64,000 nucleotides of DNA from Metabacillus kandeliae (GCF_021166585.1 NZ_JAJOZE010000001.1:390062-454061), one strand, 5' to 3'. Counted from the stretch's first letter, positions 24,403 to 34,705 are shown. Program-made: numbers and translations. The notes: generated by a model from the letters alone, not told the origin.

Positions 24403-25458
24403 ATGAGAGAATGCTATACCGTTAAAGAAATTCTTCAGCAGGACGCTCTTATTGAAAAAACGAGGAAACTGATGAGCGGGAAGTCCTTTCATCCTGTTCA
24501 GGAGTCAGAGCATTACGTTTTTACAGGCTGCGGCACTTCTTTTTATATCGCCCACAGCGCTGCGAAATTTTTTCAAAGCTTAACAGGCGTGACGGCTGAT
24601 GCTGTTCCAGCTTCAGAGCTTCTCTTATATCCTGAAAATATTCTGCCTGAAAACAAAAACACGAAAGTGATTGCCATTTCCCGGTCCGGCACAACAACAG
24701 AAGTGGCAGAGGCTGTAAACAGCCTTGCCGAAAGAATCAACGTGTCAGTGCTTGCTGTTACCTGTAATGAACAATCGCCAATGATTGCAGCAGCACATGA
24801 AAGCATCGTTCTTTCCCACATAGAAGAAAAAAGCGTCGTCATGACGGGCTCTTTTACATGCATGCTGTATGCCCTGCAGCTATATGCAGCCAAACTGGCA
24901 AACAGCAAAGAGGCGCTCCTTCAGCTGGAACAGGCAGCAGCAGATATGGCGGAGATGGTGAGAGAAGCGGAAGCCGTTAAAAGCCTGGCGGAAAATAAAA
25001 GCATTGAAAAGGTGATTTTTCTTGGGTGCGGAGCGTTTCAGGGGGCAGCAAAAGAAGCATGCCTGAAACTGAAAGAAATGACGCAGACCTTTTGCGAAAG
25101 CTACTCCACATTGGAATTCCGGCATGGCCCGATTTCCATTACAGATGACCGGACAGCCATTGTCATTCTTGGAAGCAGAAAAACGGAAAAGCTTGACAGG
25201 GCGCTGCTGGAAGATGTTAAAAAGCATGGTGCATATACCGTATATATTGGCGGAAACGAGCCGGCCGAAAAGGAAAAAGCTGATCTGGAGCTTCCGGTTC
25301 ACTCAGCAGCTGATGATGCATGCACGCTAGTATTGTATCTGCCATACCTCCAGATGGCGGCTGCATTAAGGGCGATGGCAATGAACCTTGACCCTGATCA
25401 GCCCAGATACTTGAGCCAGGTTGTCACTCTTCCGACAATGAGCATAGGGCAAAAATGA
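24403..25458 (+). CDS. SIS-domain sugar isomerase/deaminase (AgaS-like)
   Basis: A 351-residue protein with two SIS domains: YVFTGCGTSFYIAHSAAKFF and VIAISRSGTTTEVAEAVNSL in the first, VIFLGCGAFQGAAKEACLKL and TLEFRHGPISI in the second. It lacks the glutaminase domain of GlmS. AgaS proteins convert galactosamine-6-phosphate to tagatose-6-phosphate and ammonia, which fits the adjacent PfkB kinase and bisphosphate aldolase. The in-frame ORF extends upstream, but AAGGGGGCAGC before ATG 24403 sets the start. FrlB-like or GlmS-like activity on other amino sugars is possible. It overlaps the ROK gene by four bases. Confidence 0.87.
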   Translation: MRECYTVKEILQQDALIEKTRKLMSGKSFHPVQESEHYVFTGCGTSFYIAHSAAKFFQSLTGVTADAVPASELLLYPENILPENKNTKVIAISRSGTTTEVAEAVNSLAERINVSVLAVTCNEQSPMIAAAHESIVLSHIEEKSVVMTGSFTCMLYALQLYAAKLANSKEALLQLEQAAADMAEMVREAEAVKSLAENKSIEKVIFLGCGAFQGAAKEACLKLKEMTQTFCESYSTLEFRHGPISITDDRTAIVILGSRKTEKLDRALLEDVKKHGAYTVYIGGNEPAEKEKADLELPVHSAADDACTLVLYLPYLQMAAALRAMAMNLDPDQPRYLSQVVTLPTMSIGQK

Positions 25459-26363
25459 ACCTTGCGCTCGGACTTGATATTGGAGGAACGAAAATCGCCT
25501 CTGGTCTCGTAGACGAAAGCGGTGCCTGTTTAGGGAAATTGACAGTAAAAAGCGACCCTTCAAGTCCTGAAGCCATGTATGCGCTTGTCAGGGAAGCTGC
25601 TGAAAAAGCGATTTTACATGCCCCGGCTGGCGCTCATATTATTGGAGCAGGGGCTGGTGTCCCCGGGAAGCTTGATTTGGAAAAAGGGCTTGCTGTTTTT
25701 CAAAATAACCTTCCCTGGCGGCATTTTCCATTAAAAGAAAGGCTGGAGCAAGATTTGAAGCTGCCGGTAACTATGGATAACGACGTCTATATGGCAGCCT
25801 TTGCCGAGCACCATGCCCGCAGGATAGACAATAAAAAGACGTTTGTTTATATGACAGTCAGTACAGGCATCTCCTGCTGCATTCTGTACAAAGGGGAGTT
25901 TTTCAGAGGAGCAGGCTTTGCAGGAGAAATCGGCTTATCGATTTCAGGAAAAAGTCCGCAGGGTCTCTATCAAACACTTGAAGAAGCAGCTTCCGGCAAG
26001 GTTTTCGCCCCTTACGTCCTCTCCAATCAGGAAAAGGGGGAAGTGATTGATAGCCTTCTCGCAGGAGAGGAGCCAGCTGCATCACTTGCGAAAAGCACCA
26101 TCAGCCATCTGGCGCAGTCCATTTATTCATTGGGCTGTGTCCTTGATCCTCACCTGCTTATCCTTGGAGGAGGAGTCATCATGGAGAACAGCAGGCTGTT
26201 AGCCTATCTAGCTCAGGAAATCAAAAGCTATCAAACTCCGGTATCAGAGGAAATAGCAGGAAAGCTCGGAATAGCTCTTCTTGGCAAAGAAGCAGGCTTA
26301 TGCGGCGCAGGACTGATGTGCCACTCCAAATTGAAGGGAGATGCTGTCCGGCAAGGGCTTTGA
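25455..26363 (+). CDS. ROK-family sugar kinase
   Basis: A 302-residue ROK protein without a DNA-binding domain, so a kinase rather than a repressor. LGLDIGGTKIASGLV is the ATP phosphate site, GAGAGVPGKLD the substrate-adjacent motif, and MDNDVYMAAFAEH holds the catalytic Asp. The usual zinc module (GH ending an EIGH motif and a C-x-CG-x-x-GC loop) is missing: the sequence reads AGEIGLSISGKSPQGLYQTL, without the histidine or cysteines. It probably phosphorylates the released amino sugar at C6. It is the last gene of the catabolic operon and lacks an obvious terminator before recJ. Confidence 0.85.
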   Translation: MNLALGLDIGGTKIASGLVDESGACLGKLTVKSDPSSPEAMYALVREAAEKAILHAPAGAHIIGAGAGVPGKLDLEKGLAVFQNNLPWRHFPLKERLEQDLKLPVTMDNDVYMAAFAEHHARRIDNKKTFVYMTVSTGISCCILYKGEFFRGAGFAGEIGLSISGKSPQGLYQTLEEAASGKVFAPYVLSNQEKGEVIDSLLAGEEPAASLAKSTISHLAQSIYSLGCVLDPHLLILGGGVIMENSRLLAYLAQEIKSYQTPVSEEIAGKLGIALLGKEAGLCGAGLMCHSKLKGDAVRQGL

Positions 26364-26380
26364 GACAGTATGAACAGCGT

Positions 26381-26409
26381 TTGAAACCCCTCATTTTCTC
26401 TAGTATAAT
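26381..26409 (+). promoter_or_regulatory. SigA promoter of recJ
   Basis: TTGAAA (26381-26386), 17-bp spacer, TATAAT (26404-26409). CCCCTCA just after the -35 and TGAGGGG at 26418-26424 form an inverted repeat across the -10. Confidence 0.8.
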
Positions 26410-26431
26410 AAAGAAATTGAGGGGTGATTTT

Positions 26432-28765
26432 ATGCTGAAGGCAAAAACACGCTGGTCTGTCGCCCATGCAGACCCTGAAAAGGTCCAGGAAATGGCGGAT
26501 GCGCTGTCTTTAACGCCATTTGTTTCTGCTATGCTTGTGAACCGCGGGATCACTTCAGTTGAAGCAGCAAAAGCTTTTATATATACAGAAAACCAAACGT
26601 TTCATGATCCGTTTCTGCTTGAAGGAATGGAAGACGCTGTACAGAGAATCAGGCTTGCGGCTGAACAGGGCGAAAAGGTGTGCATCTATGGAGACTATGA
26701 TGCGGACGGAGTCAGCAGCACAACTGTGCTTATGACAGCGCTTCGGAAAATTGGAGTGAACGTTCAGTTTTACATACCCAACCGCTTTACAGAAGGCTAC
26801 GGCCCGAACAAGGATGCTATTTTCAGATTAAAAGAGGATGGCGTTTCTTTAATTATTACCGTTGATACTGGTATTTCAGCAGTCGATGAAGCTGCTTATG
26901 CAAAGGAGCTCAGCATCGATTATATTATTACAGATCACCATGAACCGGGACCTGTACTCCCTGAGGCACTCGCGATCATTCATCCAAAAAAGCCAGGGAG
27001 CAGATATCCTTTCAAGGAGCTTGCAGGCGTCGGCGTAGCGTTGAAGCTTTCGCACGCTTTATTAGGGGAGGTACCGGAGGAGCTGCTCGAAATTGCAGCG
27101 ATCGGAACGATTGCCGATCTCGTCCCCCTTGTAGATGAAAACCGGCTGATTGCCCACAGAGGCATCAGGCAGATGCAGAGAACGAGCAGGGCTGGTTTAA
27201 AAGCGCTGCTGAACGTTTCATCAGCCAAGCAGGATGACATTAATGAAGAAACAATCGGATTTGCCATCGGCCCCCGCATTAATGCTGCAGGCCGTCTTGA
27301 AAATGCAGATCCCGCTGTACAGCTGCTCCTGACGGAGGATATGTCAGAAGCAGTTTTTCTTGCGGAAGAAATAGACAGGCTGAATAAGGAACGGCAGAAA
27401 ATTGTGGCTGATATCGCCAAAGAAGCGATGCAGCAGGTGGAGGAGCAGTACCCTCCTGAAGAAAATGCTGTTCTGATTGTGGCAAAGGAGGGCTGGAATG
27501 CAGGAGTCGTCGGCATTGTAGCCTCAAAGCTTGTTGAAAAATATTACAGGCCGTCCATTGTGCTGTCGGTTGACCCGGATTCAGGAAAAGCAAAGGGATC
27601 AGCGAGAAGCATTGAAGGCTTTGACCTGTATGAAAACCTTTCTGAGTGCAGAGACCTGCTGCCGCACTTCGGCGGGCACACAATGGCTGCGGGCATGACG
27701 CTGAAAACAGAGGACATTGATGCGCTCCGCAAAAGGCTGAATGAGCAGGCATATAAGGTTTTGTCAGAAGAGGATTTCAAGCCAGTCACCGCTGTTGAAG
27801 CTTCCTGCCGGCTGGAGGATATTTCAATTGCTTCCATTGAACAGATGAATAAGCTGGCTCCTTTTGGTGTGAGCAATCCAAAACCAATCATTATGATTGA
27901 AGGTGCCGGTTTTGAAGGCATGAGAAAAATTGGCGGGAACCAGACCCATATTAAAATGGCTCTTCAGCAGGAAACGGCTTCCATTGACTGCGTGGGATTC
28001 GGCTTTGGATACTTAAAGGAAGAAATGGCGCCCTATGTAAAAGCCTCTTTGATCGGAGAACTCTCTATTAATGAATGGAACAACAGTAAAAAGCCCCAGC
28101 TTATGCTGCGGGACATTTCTGTCAGCGAATGGCAGCTTTTTGATTATAGAGGAGCAAGGAAACTCCCTGAGCTGCTTGGGCAAATGGATCAGGATAAATT
28201 GGAGCTTATCGCCTTTCAGCCATCAACTAAAAGCTGGCTGAAAGAAATAGGAGTCTCAAAAGAAACAGCATCAGGCCAGATAAATCTGAATGGCAAATTC
28301 GCTGTGCTCCTGGATCTTCCTGAACAGCTGGAAGACCTTGAGGCCGTTTTTGCGGGGAGTTTGCCTGAACGGATTTACGCAGTTTTCCGGCAGGATGAGC
28401 AGCACTTCTTTTCCACCCTCCCGACAAGAGAACACTTTAAATGGTATTACGCCTTTTTGATGAAAAAGAGCCCTTTTGATGTGCGGAAAAATGGAACAGA
28501 GCTTGCTAAATATAAAGGCTGGACAAAAAACACGATCAATTTCATGTCAAAGGTGTTTTTTGAATTGGATTTTGTTACAATAGACGATGGCATGATTTCT
28601 GTTAATCGGGAAACATCAAAGCGAGATTTAACTGAATCAGTTACTTATCAAAGGAAAGAAAAACAGCTTGAGCTTGAAAATAAGCTGCTTTATTCTTCCT
28701 GCAGCGAACTGAAGTCCTGGTTCGATGACCGCTTACGGCGATCTGCAATGCTTGTTAACGTATGA
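26432..28765 (+). CDS. recJ: Single-stranded-DNA exonuclease RecJ
   Basis: A 777-residue DHH-family 5'-3' exonuclease acting in recombination and repair. The metal-binding motifs are [15 protein letters not shown] and IITDHHEPG, followed by [10 protein letters not shown] and the DHHA1-type segment [14 protein letters not shown]-terminal OB-fold and low-GC Firmicutes-specific domains follow, as in B. subtilis RecJ (YrvE). GAGGGGTGAT precedes ATG 26432; the longer open frame upstream runs through the ROK gene. In B. subtilis secDF and yrvC/yrvD lie upstream; here the glycan locus occupies that place. Confidence 0.97.
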   Translation: MLKAKTRWSVAHADPEKVQEMADALSLTPFVSAMLVNRGITSVEAAKAFIYTENQTFHDPFLLEGMEDAVQRIRLAAEQGEKVCIYGDYDADGVSSTTVLMTALRKIGVNVQFYIPNRFTEGYGPNKDAIFRLKEDGVSLIITVDTGISAVDEAAYAKELSIDYIITDHHEPGPVLPEALAIIHPKKPGSRYPFKELAGVGVALKLSHALLGEVPEELLEIAAIGTIADLVPLVDENRLIAHRGIRQMQRTSRAGLKALLNVSSAKQDDINEETIGFAIGPRINAAGRLENADPAVQLLLTEDMSEAVFLAEEIDRLNKERQKIVADIAKEAMQQVEEQYPPEENAVLIVAKEGWNAGVVGIVASKLVEKYYRPSIVLSVDPDSGKAKGSARSIEGFDLYENLSECRDLLPHFGGHTMAAGMTLKTEDIDALRKRLNEQAYKVLSEEDFKPVTAVEASCRLEDISIASIEQMNKLAPFGVSNPKPIIMIEGAGFEGMRKIGGNQTHIKMALQQETASIDCVGFGFGYLKEEMAPYVKASLIGELSINEWNNSKKPQLMLRDISVSEWQLFDYRGARKLPELLGQMDQDKLELIAFQPSTKSWLKEIGVSKETASGQINLNGKFAVLLDLPEQLEDLEAVFAGSLPERIYAVFRQDEQHFFSTLPTREHFKWYYAFLMKKSPFDVRKNGTELAKYKGWTKNTINFMSKVFFELDFVTIDDGMISVNRETSKRDLTESVTYQRKEKQLELENKLLYSSCSELKSWFDDRLRRSAMLVNV

Positions 28766-28781
28766 GGAGGACAAAAGAAGA

Positions 28782-29294
28782 ATGGACTTGAAACAGTATG
28801 TAACGATTGTTCCGGATTATCCTAAGCCCGGCATTCAATTTAAGGATATCACCACCCTTATGGACAAAGGGGAAGTGTATAAATACGCGACAGATAAAAT
28901 TGTAGAATATGCCCGCGAAAGGCAAATCGACCTAGTTGTCGGACCGGAAGCCCGCGGTTTTATCATTGGCTGCCCTGTTGCCTATGCCCTTGAAGCTGGA
29001 TTTGCTCCTGTCCGCAAGGAAGGAAAACTTCCGCGCGAGGTCATTAAAGTGGAATACGGCCTTGAATACGGCAAAGATGTCCTGACCATCCATAAAGACG
29101 CGATTCTGCCAGGACAGCGCGTCTTAATCACAGATGATTTATTGGCAACAGGCGGAACGATCGAAGCGACCATCAATCTTGTAGAAGAGCTTGGAGGAAT
29201 TGTCGCTGGTATCGCTTTCTTGATTGAACTGAGCTACCTGGACGGCCGCAAGAAGCTTGACGGCTACGATATTATGACGCTGATGAAGTATTGA
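28782..29294 (+). CDS. apt: Adenine phosphoribosyltransferase
   Basis: A 170-residue purine-salvage enzyme making AMP from adenine and [24 protein letters not shown] and the PRPP loop [16 protein letters not shown] are diagnostic. The start at 28782 is preceded by TGAGGAGGAC, 16 bases after recJ, so the two are cotranscribed as in B. subtilis. A strong terminator follows. Confidence 0.97.
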   Translation: MDLKQYVTIVPDYPKPGIQFKDITTLMDKGEVYKYATDKIVEYARERQIDLVVGPEARGFIIGCPVAYALEAGFAPVRKEGKLPREVIKVEYGLEYGKDVLTIHKDAILPGQRVLITDDLLATGGTIEATINLVEELGGIVAGIAFLIELSYLDGRKKLDGYDIMTLMKY

Positions 29295-29300
29295 GATATA

Positions 29301-29330
29301 GAAAAAAGCACTCCGGAGAGTGCTTTTTTC
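29301..29330 (+). terminator. Terminator after apt
   Basis: GAAAAAAGCACTC pairs with GAGTGCTTTTTTC around CGGA; symmetric, so possibly bidirectional. Confidence 0.9.
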
Positions 29331-29469
29331 TATTGGATTTTCTGCAGGAAAGAAGCGCAGTCCGCCCTTCCTGCTTGCCCTTTGGACCTTTCGATCGGTT
29401 GCTCTTTACAGATCGAAAAATTTTCTTGATAATAGGTACAATACAGTTTTCACACAAAAAGGTGATTTC

Positions 29470-31668
29470 ATGGCAAATGAACAAGTGCTTACACCAGAAC
29501 AGGTCATTGAAAAAGCGGGTTCCTATCTCTCTGATGACCATCTGGCATTTATAAAAAGAGCTTACGAATTTGCTGAAGATGCTCATAAGGAGCAATTCCG
29601 CAAATCAGGAGAACCATATATTATCCATCCTATTCAAGTAGCCGGCATTCTTGTGGATCTTGAAATGGATCCCTCAACCATCGCCGGTGGCTTTTTGCAT
29701 GATGTCGTAGAAGACACGGATGTGTCTCTTGAAGACATTCGCGACGCGTTCAGCGAAGAAGTCGCAATGCTGGTTGACGGAGTAACAAAGCTCGGGAAAA
29801 TTAAATACAAATCCCATGAAGAACAGCAGGCGGAAAATCATCGCAAAATGTTTGTCGCGATGGCCCAGGATATCCGCGTCATTCTGATCAAGCTTGCGGA
29901 CAGGCTGCATAATATGAGAACGCTCAAGCACCTTCCGCAGGAAAAACAGCGGAGAATTGCGAATGAGACACTGGAAATATTTGCACCGCTTGCCCACCGC
30001 CTCGGGATTTCAAGGATAAAATGGGAGCTTGAAGATACTTCCCTCAGATACTTAAATCCCCAGCAGTATTACCGCATTGTGAATTTGATGAAAAAGAAGC
30101 GGGCTGAGCGGGAGGAATATCTGGATGAGGTCATCGCAGAAGTCAGGGAACGGGTGAATGAGGTTCACATTCAGGCCGATTTTTCCGGACGTCCAAAGCA
30201 TATTTACAGCATCTACAGGAAAATGGTGCTGCAGAACAAGCAGTTTAATGAAATTTATGACCTTCTGGCCGTCCGGATTGTCGTAAACAGCATTAAAGAC
30301 TGCTATGCGGTGCTTGGCATTATTCATACATGCTGGAAGCCGATGCCTGGCCGTTTTAAGGACTATATTGCGATGCCCAAGCCAAACATGTATCAATCCC
30401 TTCACACAACCGTCATTGGACCGAAAGGCGATCCGCTTGAGGTGCAGATCCGCACAGTGGAGATGCATACGATTGCTGAATACGGTGTGGCGGCGCATTG
30501 GGCTTATAAAGAAGGACGGGAAATGGACGATGATCAGGCGCTTGAAAATAAGCTGACCTGGTTCAGAGAAATCCTGGAATTCCAAAACGATGCAACAAAT
30601 GCAGAAGAATTCATGGAATCACTGAAAATCGACCTCTTTTCCGATATGGTGTTTGTGTTTACGCCTAAAGGCGATGTCATTGAGCTGCCTTCGGGATCGG
30701 TACCGATTGATTTTTCGTACCGCATTCATTCGGAAATCGGAAATAAGACAATCGGCGCCAAAGTAAACGGCAAGATGGTCACGCTTGATTATAAGCTGAA
30801 AACGGGTGACATCGTTGAAATTCTGACATCCAAGCATTCATACGGTCCAAGCCAGGACTGGCTGAAGCTTGCGGTTACCTCTCAGGCGAAAAACAAAATC
30901 CGTCAATTCTTCAAAAAGCAGCGCAGGGAAGAAAATGTGGAAAAAGGCCGCGAACTCGTTGAAAAAGAAATTAAAAATATGGACTTCAACCTGAAAGAAG
31001 TACTTGCAGAAGACAATTTAAAAAGAGTCTGCGAAAAGTTTAATTTTTCCAATGACGAAGATATGTTTGCGGCTGTGGGCTACAACGGCATCACAGCACT
31101 TCAGGTTGCCAACAGGCTGACTGAAAAGCTGCGTAAAATCCGCGATAAGGAACAGGAGAAGAAGCTTGAAGAAGTAGTTACAGAAACCAAGGCCTATCCG
31201 GCTCCTTCAAGAAAGCGGGATGCAGGGGTGCGGGTCAAAGGAATTGATAATCTCCTGATCCGTCTTTCCAAATGCTGCAATCCTGTTCCAGGTGATGACA
31301 TTGTCGGCTTTATTACGAAGGGCCGGGGTGTGTCCGTCCACCGCGAGGATTGTCCGAACGTCATGGCAGAAGATGCCCAGGCAAGGCTCATTCCGGTGGA
31401 ATGGGAGCACCAGCTTGATGGCAGAAAAGAATACAATGTGGAAATTGAAATACTCGGCTATGACCGGAGAGGCCTCTTAAATGAGGTGCTTCAGGCCGTA
31501 AACGAAACAAAAACCAATATTTCTTCCGTTTCCGGAAAATCTGACCGCAACAAGGTGGCAACGATCAACATGACCATTTCAATCGGCAATGTCGGCCACC
31601 TTCATAAAGTTGTTGAACGGATCAAACAGCTGTCAGATATTTATTCCGTACGAAGAATTATGAACTAA
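29470..31668 (+). CDS. relA: Bifunctional (p)ppGpp synthetase/hydrolase RelA
   Basis: A 732-residue stringent-response enzyme. Domain order: HD hydrolase ([26 protein letters not shown]), synthetase ([35 protein letters not shown]), TGS ([15 protein letters not shown]), a helical/zinc-finger region with [14 protein letters not shown], and C-terminal ACT ([18 protein letters not shown]). Both catalytic domains look intact. AAAGGTGAT precedes ATG 29470; the in-frame extension to 29320 overlaps the apt terminator and is not likely to be translated. Followed closely by dtd. Confidence 0.97.
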   Translation: MANEQVLTPEQVIEKAGSYLSDDHLAFIKRAYEFAEDAHKEQFRKSGEPYIIHPIQVAGILVDLEMDPSTIAGGFLHDVVEDTDVSLEDIRDAFSEEVAMLVDGVTKLGKIKYKSHEEQQAENHRKMFVAMAQDIRVILIKLADRLHNMRTLKHLPQEKQRRIANETLEIFAPLAHRLGISRIKWELEDTSLRYLNPQQYYRIVNLMKKKRAEREEYLDEVIAEVRERVNEVHIQADFSGRPKHIYSIYRKMVLQNKQFNEIYDLLAVRIVVNSIKDCYAVLGIIHTCWKPMPGRFKDYIAMPKPNMYQSLHTTVIGPKGDPLEVQIRTVEMHTIAEYGVAAHWAYKEGREMDDDQALENKLTWFREILEFQNDATNAEEFMESLKIDLFSDMVFVFTPKGDVIELPSGSVPIDFSYRIHSEIGNKTIGAKVNGKMVTLDYKLKTGDIVEILTSKHSYGPSQDWLKLAVTSQAKNKIRQFFKKQRREENVEKGRELVEKEIKNMDFNLKEVLAEDNLKRVCEKFNFSNDEDMFAAVGYNGITALQVANRLTEKLRKIRDKEQEKKLEEVVTETKAYPAPSRKRDAGVRVKGIDNLLIRLSKCCNPVPGDDIVGFITKGRGVSVHREDCPNVMAEDAQARLIPVEWEHQLDGRKEYNVEIEILGYDRRGLLNEVLQAVNETKTNISSVSGKSDRNKVATINMTISIGNVGHLHKVVERIKQLSDIYSVRRIMN

Positions 31669-31682
31669 AGGAGCTTACTTCA

Positions 31683-32126
31683 GTGAAACTTGTCATTCAG
31701 CGGGCCAAAAACGCCCAGGTAACGGCAGACGGAAAAGTAACCGGTCAGATTTCACACGGGCTCATGGTACTCGTTGGCGTTACCCATGAAGATACAGAAA
31801 AAGATGCGGAATATCTGGCCGATAAAACGGCCAATCTCCGCATCTTTGAAGATGAAAACGAAAAAATGAATTTATCACTTTTGGATATCGGCGGCTCTGT
31901 GCTTTCCGTTTCGCAGTTTACCCTTTACGGGGACTGCCGGAAGGGACGCCGGCCAAACTTTATGGAAGCGGCAAAGCCTGATGAAGCAAACACCTTGTAT
32001 GAAGCCTATAACGAATTTCTGAGAAAGAAAAACATTCAGGTGGAGACAGGTGTATTTGGGGCAATGATGGATGTGTCCTTTACAAATGACGGCCCTGTCA
32101 CATTAATTCTGGACAGTAAAAATTAA
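31683..32126 (+). CDS. dtd: D-aminoacyl-tRNA deacylase
   Basis: A 147-residue enzyme that hydrolyses D-aminoacyl-tRNAs. The conserved [11 protein letters not shown] and the C-terminal sequence [10 protein letters not shown] give the active-site pair of the family. It starts at GTG 31683 with AAAGGAGC upstream, 14 bases after relA, and ends at a terminator. Confidence 0.95.
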   Translation: MKLVIQRAKNAQVTADGKVTGQISHGLMVLVGVTHEDTEKDAEYLADKTANLRIFEDENEKMNLSLLDIGGSVLSVSQFTLYGDCRKGRRPNFMEAAKPDEANTLYEAYNEFLRKKNIQVETGVFGAMMDVSFTNDGPVTLILDSKN

Positions 32127-32130
32127 CAGG

Positions 32131-32168
32131 AAAAGCCCTGGTGCTCATGAGAGCACCAGGGCTTTTTT
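32131..32168 (+). terminator. Terminator between dtd and the amidase gene
   Basis: AAAAGCCCTGGTGCTC pairs perfectly with GAGCACCAGGGCTTTT around ATGA. The A and T flanks let it serve both convergent genes. Confidence 0.93.
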
Positions 32169-32208
32169 ATATACTGGGCGGTTTCTCCCCTGTACACTCT
32201 CTGCATTT

Positions 32209-33909
32209 CTACTGAAAATATTGGTTCAGTCCAGCATAAATTGCTTGTGCTGCCTGCTCCTGATATTGTTCAGAGGTGATGATTAATTCCTCCATGCTGT
32301 TGCTCAAATAGCCCAGTTCAATCAGGATGGAAGGCTGGCTGTTTTCCCTTATGACATGGAAGTTTCCAAAGCGCATGCCTCTGTCAGAGGTAGGGGAATT
32401 GGCTGCCATGGCATCATGAATGGAGGAAGCAAGCTTGCCGTCTTTAACCGTATTGTAGTAATAGCATGTAAAGCCTTTGGCGCTCTGGTCAATGGTGCTG
32501 TCGTAGTGCATGCTTACAAAAGCATCAGCATGATTGGTTTGAGAAAGAGCTGCCCTTGATTGAAGGCTTGCATACGTGTCGCTGTTTCTCGTAATAATCA
32601 CATGCGCACCTGCCGCTTCAAGCTTGGAAGCAACAAGACGGGCTGTTCTGAGTGTAAGGTTTTTTTCCAGCGTTCCATTATAGCCGATTGTGCCGCTGTC
32701 ATATCCTCCATGACCGGGATCCAGCACAATCGTTTTTCCTCTGATTGTCTGTCCTGAAGAATCTTTGGCAGGAGAGCTGCTGCCGCCTGTATCTGTCAGC
32801 CAGCCAGCCACATACCCTCTTTGTCCGCTTGCCAGGGCCACCTTGAACCAGTCTCCTTCTTTTCCAAGCACCTGAAAGGTATCTCCCTTATCAGCCGAGG
32901 CTATAATGCTGCTTGAAGTGGAGGCAAGGGACCGGATATTTGTTCCGCCGGCAAGGATGGTAAGCGTCTCTTTGTTTGATGAAGCAGTTTGAGTGCTTTC
33001 ACGAGTATCAATATATTCGGCGGACACCCAGCCTGTCAGCCCGCCGCTGAAAGAAATTTTATACCAGCTTCCGCTTTCTTCAAGCACGCTTACGGTTGTT
33101 CCTTGCGAAATCGTGCCCGCTGACTTTCCGTTAGCAGAAGCAGAATCTCTGACATTCAAAGAGGAAGCGCTGACTGTTCCAGTCCGGCCGTTTGCCTTGG
33201 AAGAGGCAGCTTTAACAGATGTGAAATCTATGTAGTCTGAATGAATCCATCCTGTGCCGCCTTTATAGCTGATGCTGTACCAGTCTCCGCGGCTGCCAGT
33301 GACCTGGACAGTTTCCCCCTTGTTTAGTATTCCTTTTGACTCATTGCCAGTGCCAGGTGTTTTCCGAACCTGAAGAGCAGTCGCTGTGATCTTTCCTGTT
33401 TTGGGAGTAAAAGCTTTATCTGAAAGGGCTGCGGACACATATTCCTTCGCCACCCAGCCTTTATTCCCCTGATAGGAAATTTTCAGCCAGCTTCCTTCTT
33501 CTTCAAGTATTGCCGCCTTTTCGCCTTCAGGAAAAGTACCTGATATTTGATAGCCGGTCCCTGGACCAGTCCGCATTCTAAGGTCTGATGCAGCAGATTC
33601 TGCAGTACCTTTGCTGCTTTGCGATTGACTGCTTTTAATCGATAGGAGCCATGCTGCTGCCCAGCCTGTTTTTCCGTCTGGGAGCTGAACCTTCACCCAG
33701 TCTCCGTTTCTTTCGGCTACTTCAAATTTTTCTCCTCTTTTAGCCGTGTATTGCACCGGATAGGTCTGTCCAGGACCTGAACGAATATGCAATTCTTGTG
33801 ATGAAACAGTTGCTTCCTGTGATGCTGCGTGAACAGACAGCGGCAAGTCAGGTGCAGCTGCAGCCATCAAAGCTGTGCACGCCAAAATCGTTAAACCTTT
33901 TTTAAACAT
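32209..33909 (-). CDS. yrvJ: N-acetylmuramoyl-L-alanine amidase with five SH3b domains
   Basis: A 566-residue secreted cell-wall hydrolase. The signal peptide ends near VHAASQ. Five bacterial SH3 repeats follow (each begins with a pattern such as LHIRSGPG, LRMRTGPG, LQVRKTPG, LNVRDSAS, TNIRSLAS and ends in GW or GYVAGW), giving wall binding. The C-terminal Amidase_3 domain has IVLDPGHGGYDSG, MHYDS and IELGYLSN, containing the zinc ligands and catalytic Glu. AGGGGGTAATC precedes ATG 33909; the longer open frame is not needed. It matches YrvJ by position, convergent to dtd and divergent from yrzK. Confidence 0.93.
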   Translation of the reverse strand: MFKKGLTILACTALMAAAAPDLPLSVHAASQEATVSSQELHIRSGPGQTYPVQYTAKRGEKFEVAERNGDWVKVQLPDGKTGWAAAWLLSIKSSQSQSSKGTAESAASDLRMRTGPGTGYQISGTFPEGEKAAILEEEGSWLKISYQGNKGWVAKEYVSAALSDKAFTPKTGKITATALQVRKTPGTGNESKGILNKGETVQVTGSRGDWYSISYKGGTGWIHSDYIDFTSVKAASSKANGRTGTVSASSLNVRDSASANGKSAGTISQGTTVSVLEESGSWYKISFSGGLTGWVSAEYIDTRESTQTASSNKETLTILAGGTNIRSLASTSSSIIASADKGDTFQVLGKEGDWFKVALASGQRGYVAGWLTDTGGSSSPAKDSSGQTIRGKTIVLDPGHGGYDSGTIGYNGTLEKNLTLRTARLVASKLEAAGAHVIITRNSDTYASLQSRAALSQTNHADAFVSMHYDSTIDQSAKGFTCYYYNTVKDGKLASSIHDAMAANSPTSDRGMRFGNFHVIRENSQPSILIELGYLSNSMEELIITSEQYQEQAAQAIYAGLNQYFQ

Positions 33910-34127
33910 GATTACCCCCTGCAGTAGAATGGATTTGATTACTGCCAAAAAGCAGGATCAGGCATGCGCTGATGCATGCTGGAAAATAGAATGGCAAATA
34001 GAGCCAAGTCTTCAGCCGGTATATACATTTCTCTTTTTTGTGCTTAGATCCCTTGATTCTTTTGGAATGTTTTTTCGTTTTTTGGCAACAATAAACACCA
34101 AATACTGCTGCGGCGGGGGTTGAAAGA

Positions 34128-34304
34128 ATGAGATACAGTGAAAAGGGAGAATCCCTTCAGGGAAAAGGGAACGGCTTTTTTGGCTGGGATTACCAGAGCG
34201 GCCGCTTTCAGGATGAGGATATGGAGACTTTAGAACTGTCTCAGGAATTTTCACCCAGCAAGGCTTCCGTGAGAAAATGGAAGAAACATCTTTCCCGTTC
34301 TTGA
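34128..34304 (+). CDS. yrzK: Small protein, YrzK-like
   Basis: A 58-residue soluble protein: it starts MRYSEKGESLQGKGNGFFGW, has an acidic middle (QDEDMETLELSQE) and ends with a basic helix (VRKWKKHLSRS). AGGGGG is upstream of ATG 34128. B. subtilis has the small gene yrzK at the same place between yrvJ and hisS, which supports the name; function is unknown. The stop codon overlaps the hisS -35 box. Confidence 0.65.
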   Translation: MRYSEKGESLQGKGNGFFGWDYQSGRFQDEDMETLELSQEFSPSKASVRKWKKHLSRS

Positions 34305-34329
34305 CAGATGAAGTGCTGATTCGTATGAT
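34301..34329 (+). promoter_or_regulatory. SigA promoter of the hisS-aspS T-box operon
   Basis: TTGACA (34301-34306), 17-bp spacer, TATGAT (34324-34329). The -35 overlaps the TGA stop of yrzK. Confidence 0.85.
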
Positions 34330-34335
34330 TATATA

Positions 34336-34644
34336 AAGTTATGAATGGCAATGAAGAAGCAGGCCTTTAAGGCTGATATACATATTTGAACCAATATGAG
34401 GGAGAAGAGTAGCACGGAATACAGCCGGAAAGAGAAGAAATGCCTTGGCTGAAAGCATTTCTCCGGGATGACCATGTGAAAGAACACTCCTCAGGTTTCC
34501 TTCTGAAAAGCATGATTGCTTAGTAGGAAGCGGACGCTTCCCGCGTTAACGGATGATGAGCGGAAACTGTTACAGTTTCAATTAGGGTGGAACCACGGGA
34601 GAAAACTCTCGTCCCTGCATAATGCAGGGATGGGAGTTTTTTTT
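34336..34644 (+). ncRNA. T-box leader for hisS-aspS, histidine specifier CAC
   Basis: A tRNA-sensing leader. Stem I is closed by GAGGGAG with CTCCTC; its specifier loop has AGAGTAG on one side and GAACACT on the other, putting the His codon CAC at 34485-34487. The T-box AGGGTGGAACCACGGG is at 34584-34599, followed by a terminator hairpin (CCCTGCAT/ATGCAGGG within GAAAACTC/GGGAGTTTTTTTT). Uncharged tRNA-His should pair with TGGAAC through its CCA end and favour the antiterminator. The exact 5' end is estimated from the promoter. Confidence 0.93.
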
Positions 34645-34705
34645 ATTTTCCTTTTTCATCTTTCATCATTATTCAAGGGTCAAAAACAAATAGGAGGAAA
34701 GCTAG

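Noticed and set aside
2792-26363. Glycan locus considered as a prophage or transposon insertion
   Set aside because: No integrase, transposase, direct-repeat ends or tRNA target are visible at either edge, and codon and base use look like the neighbours; simple operon gain or lineage-specific retention fits better.
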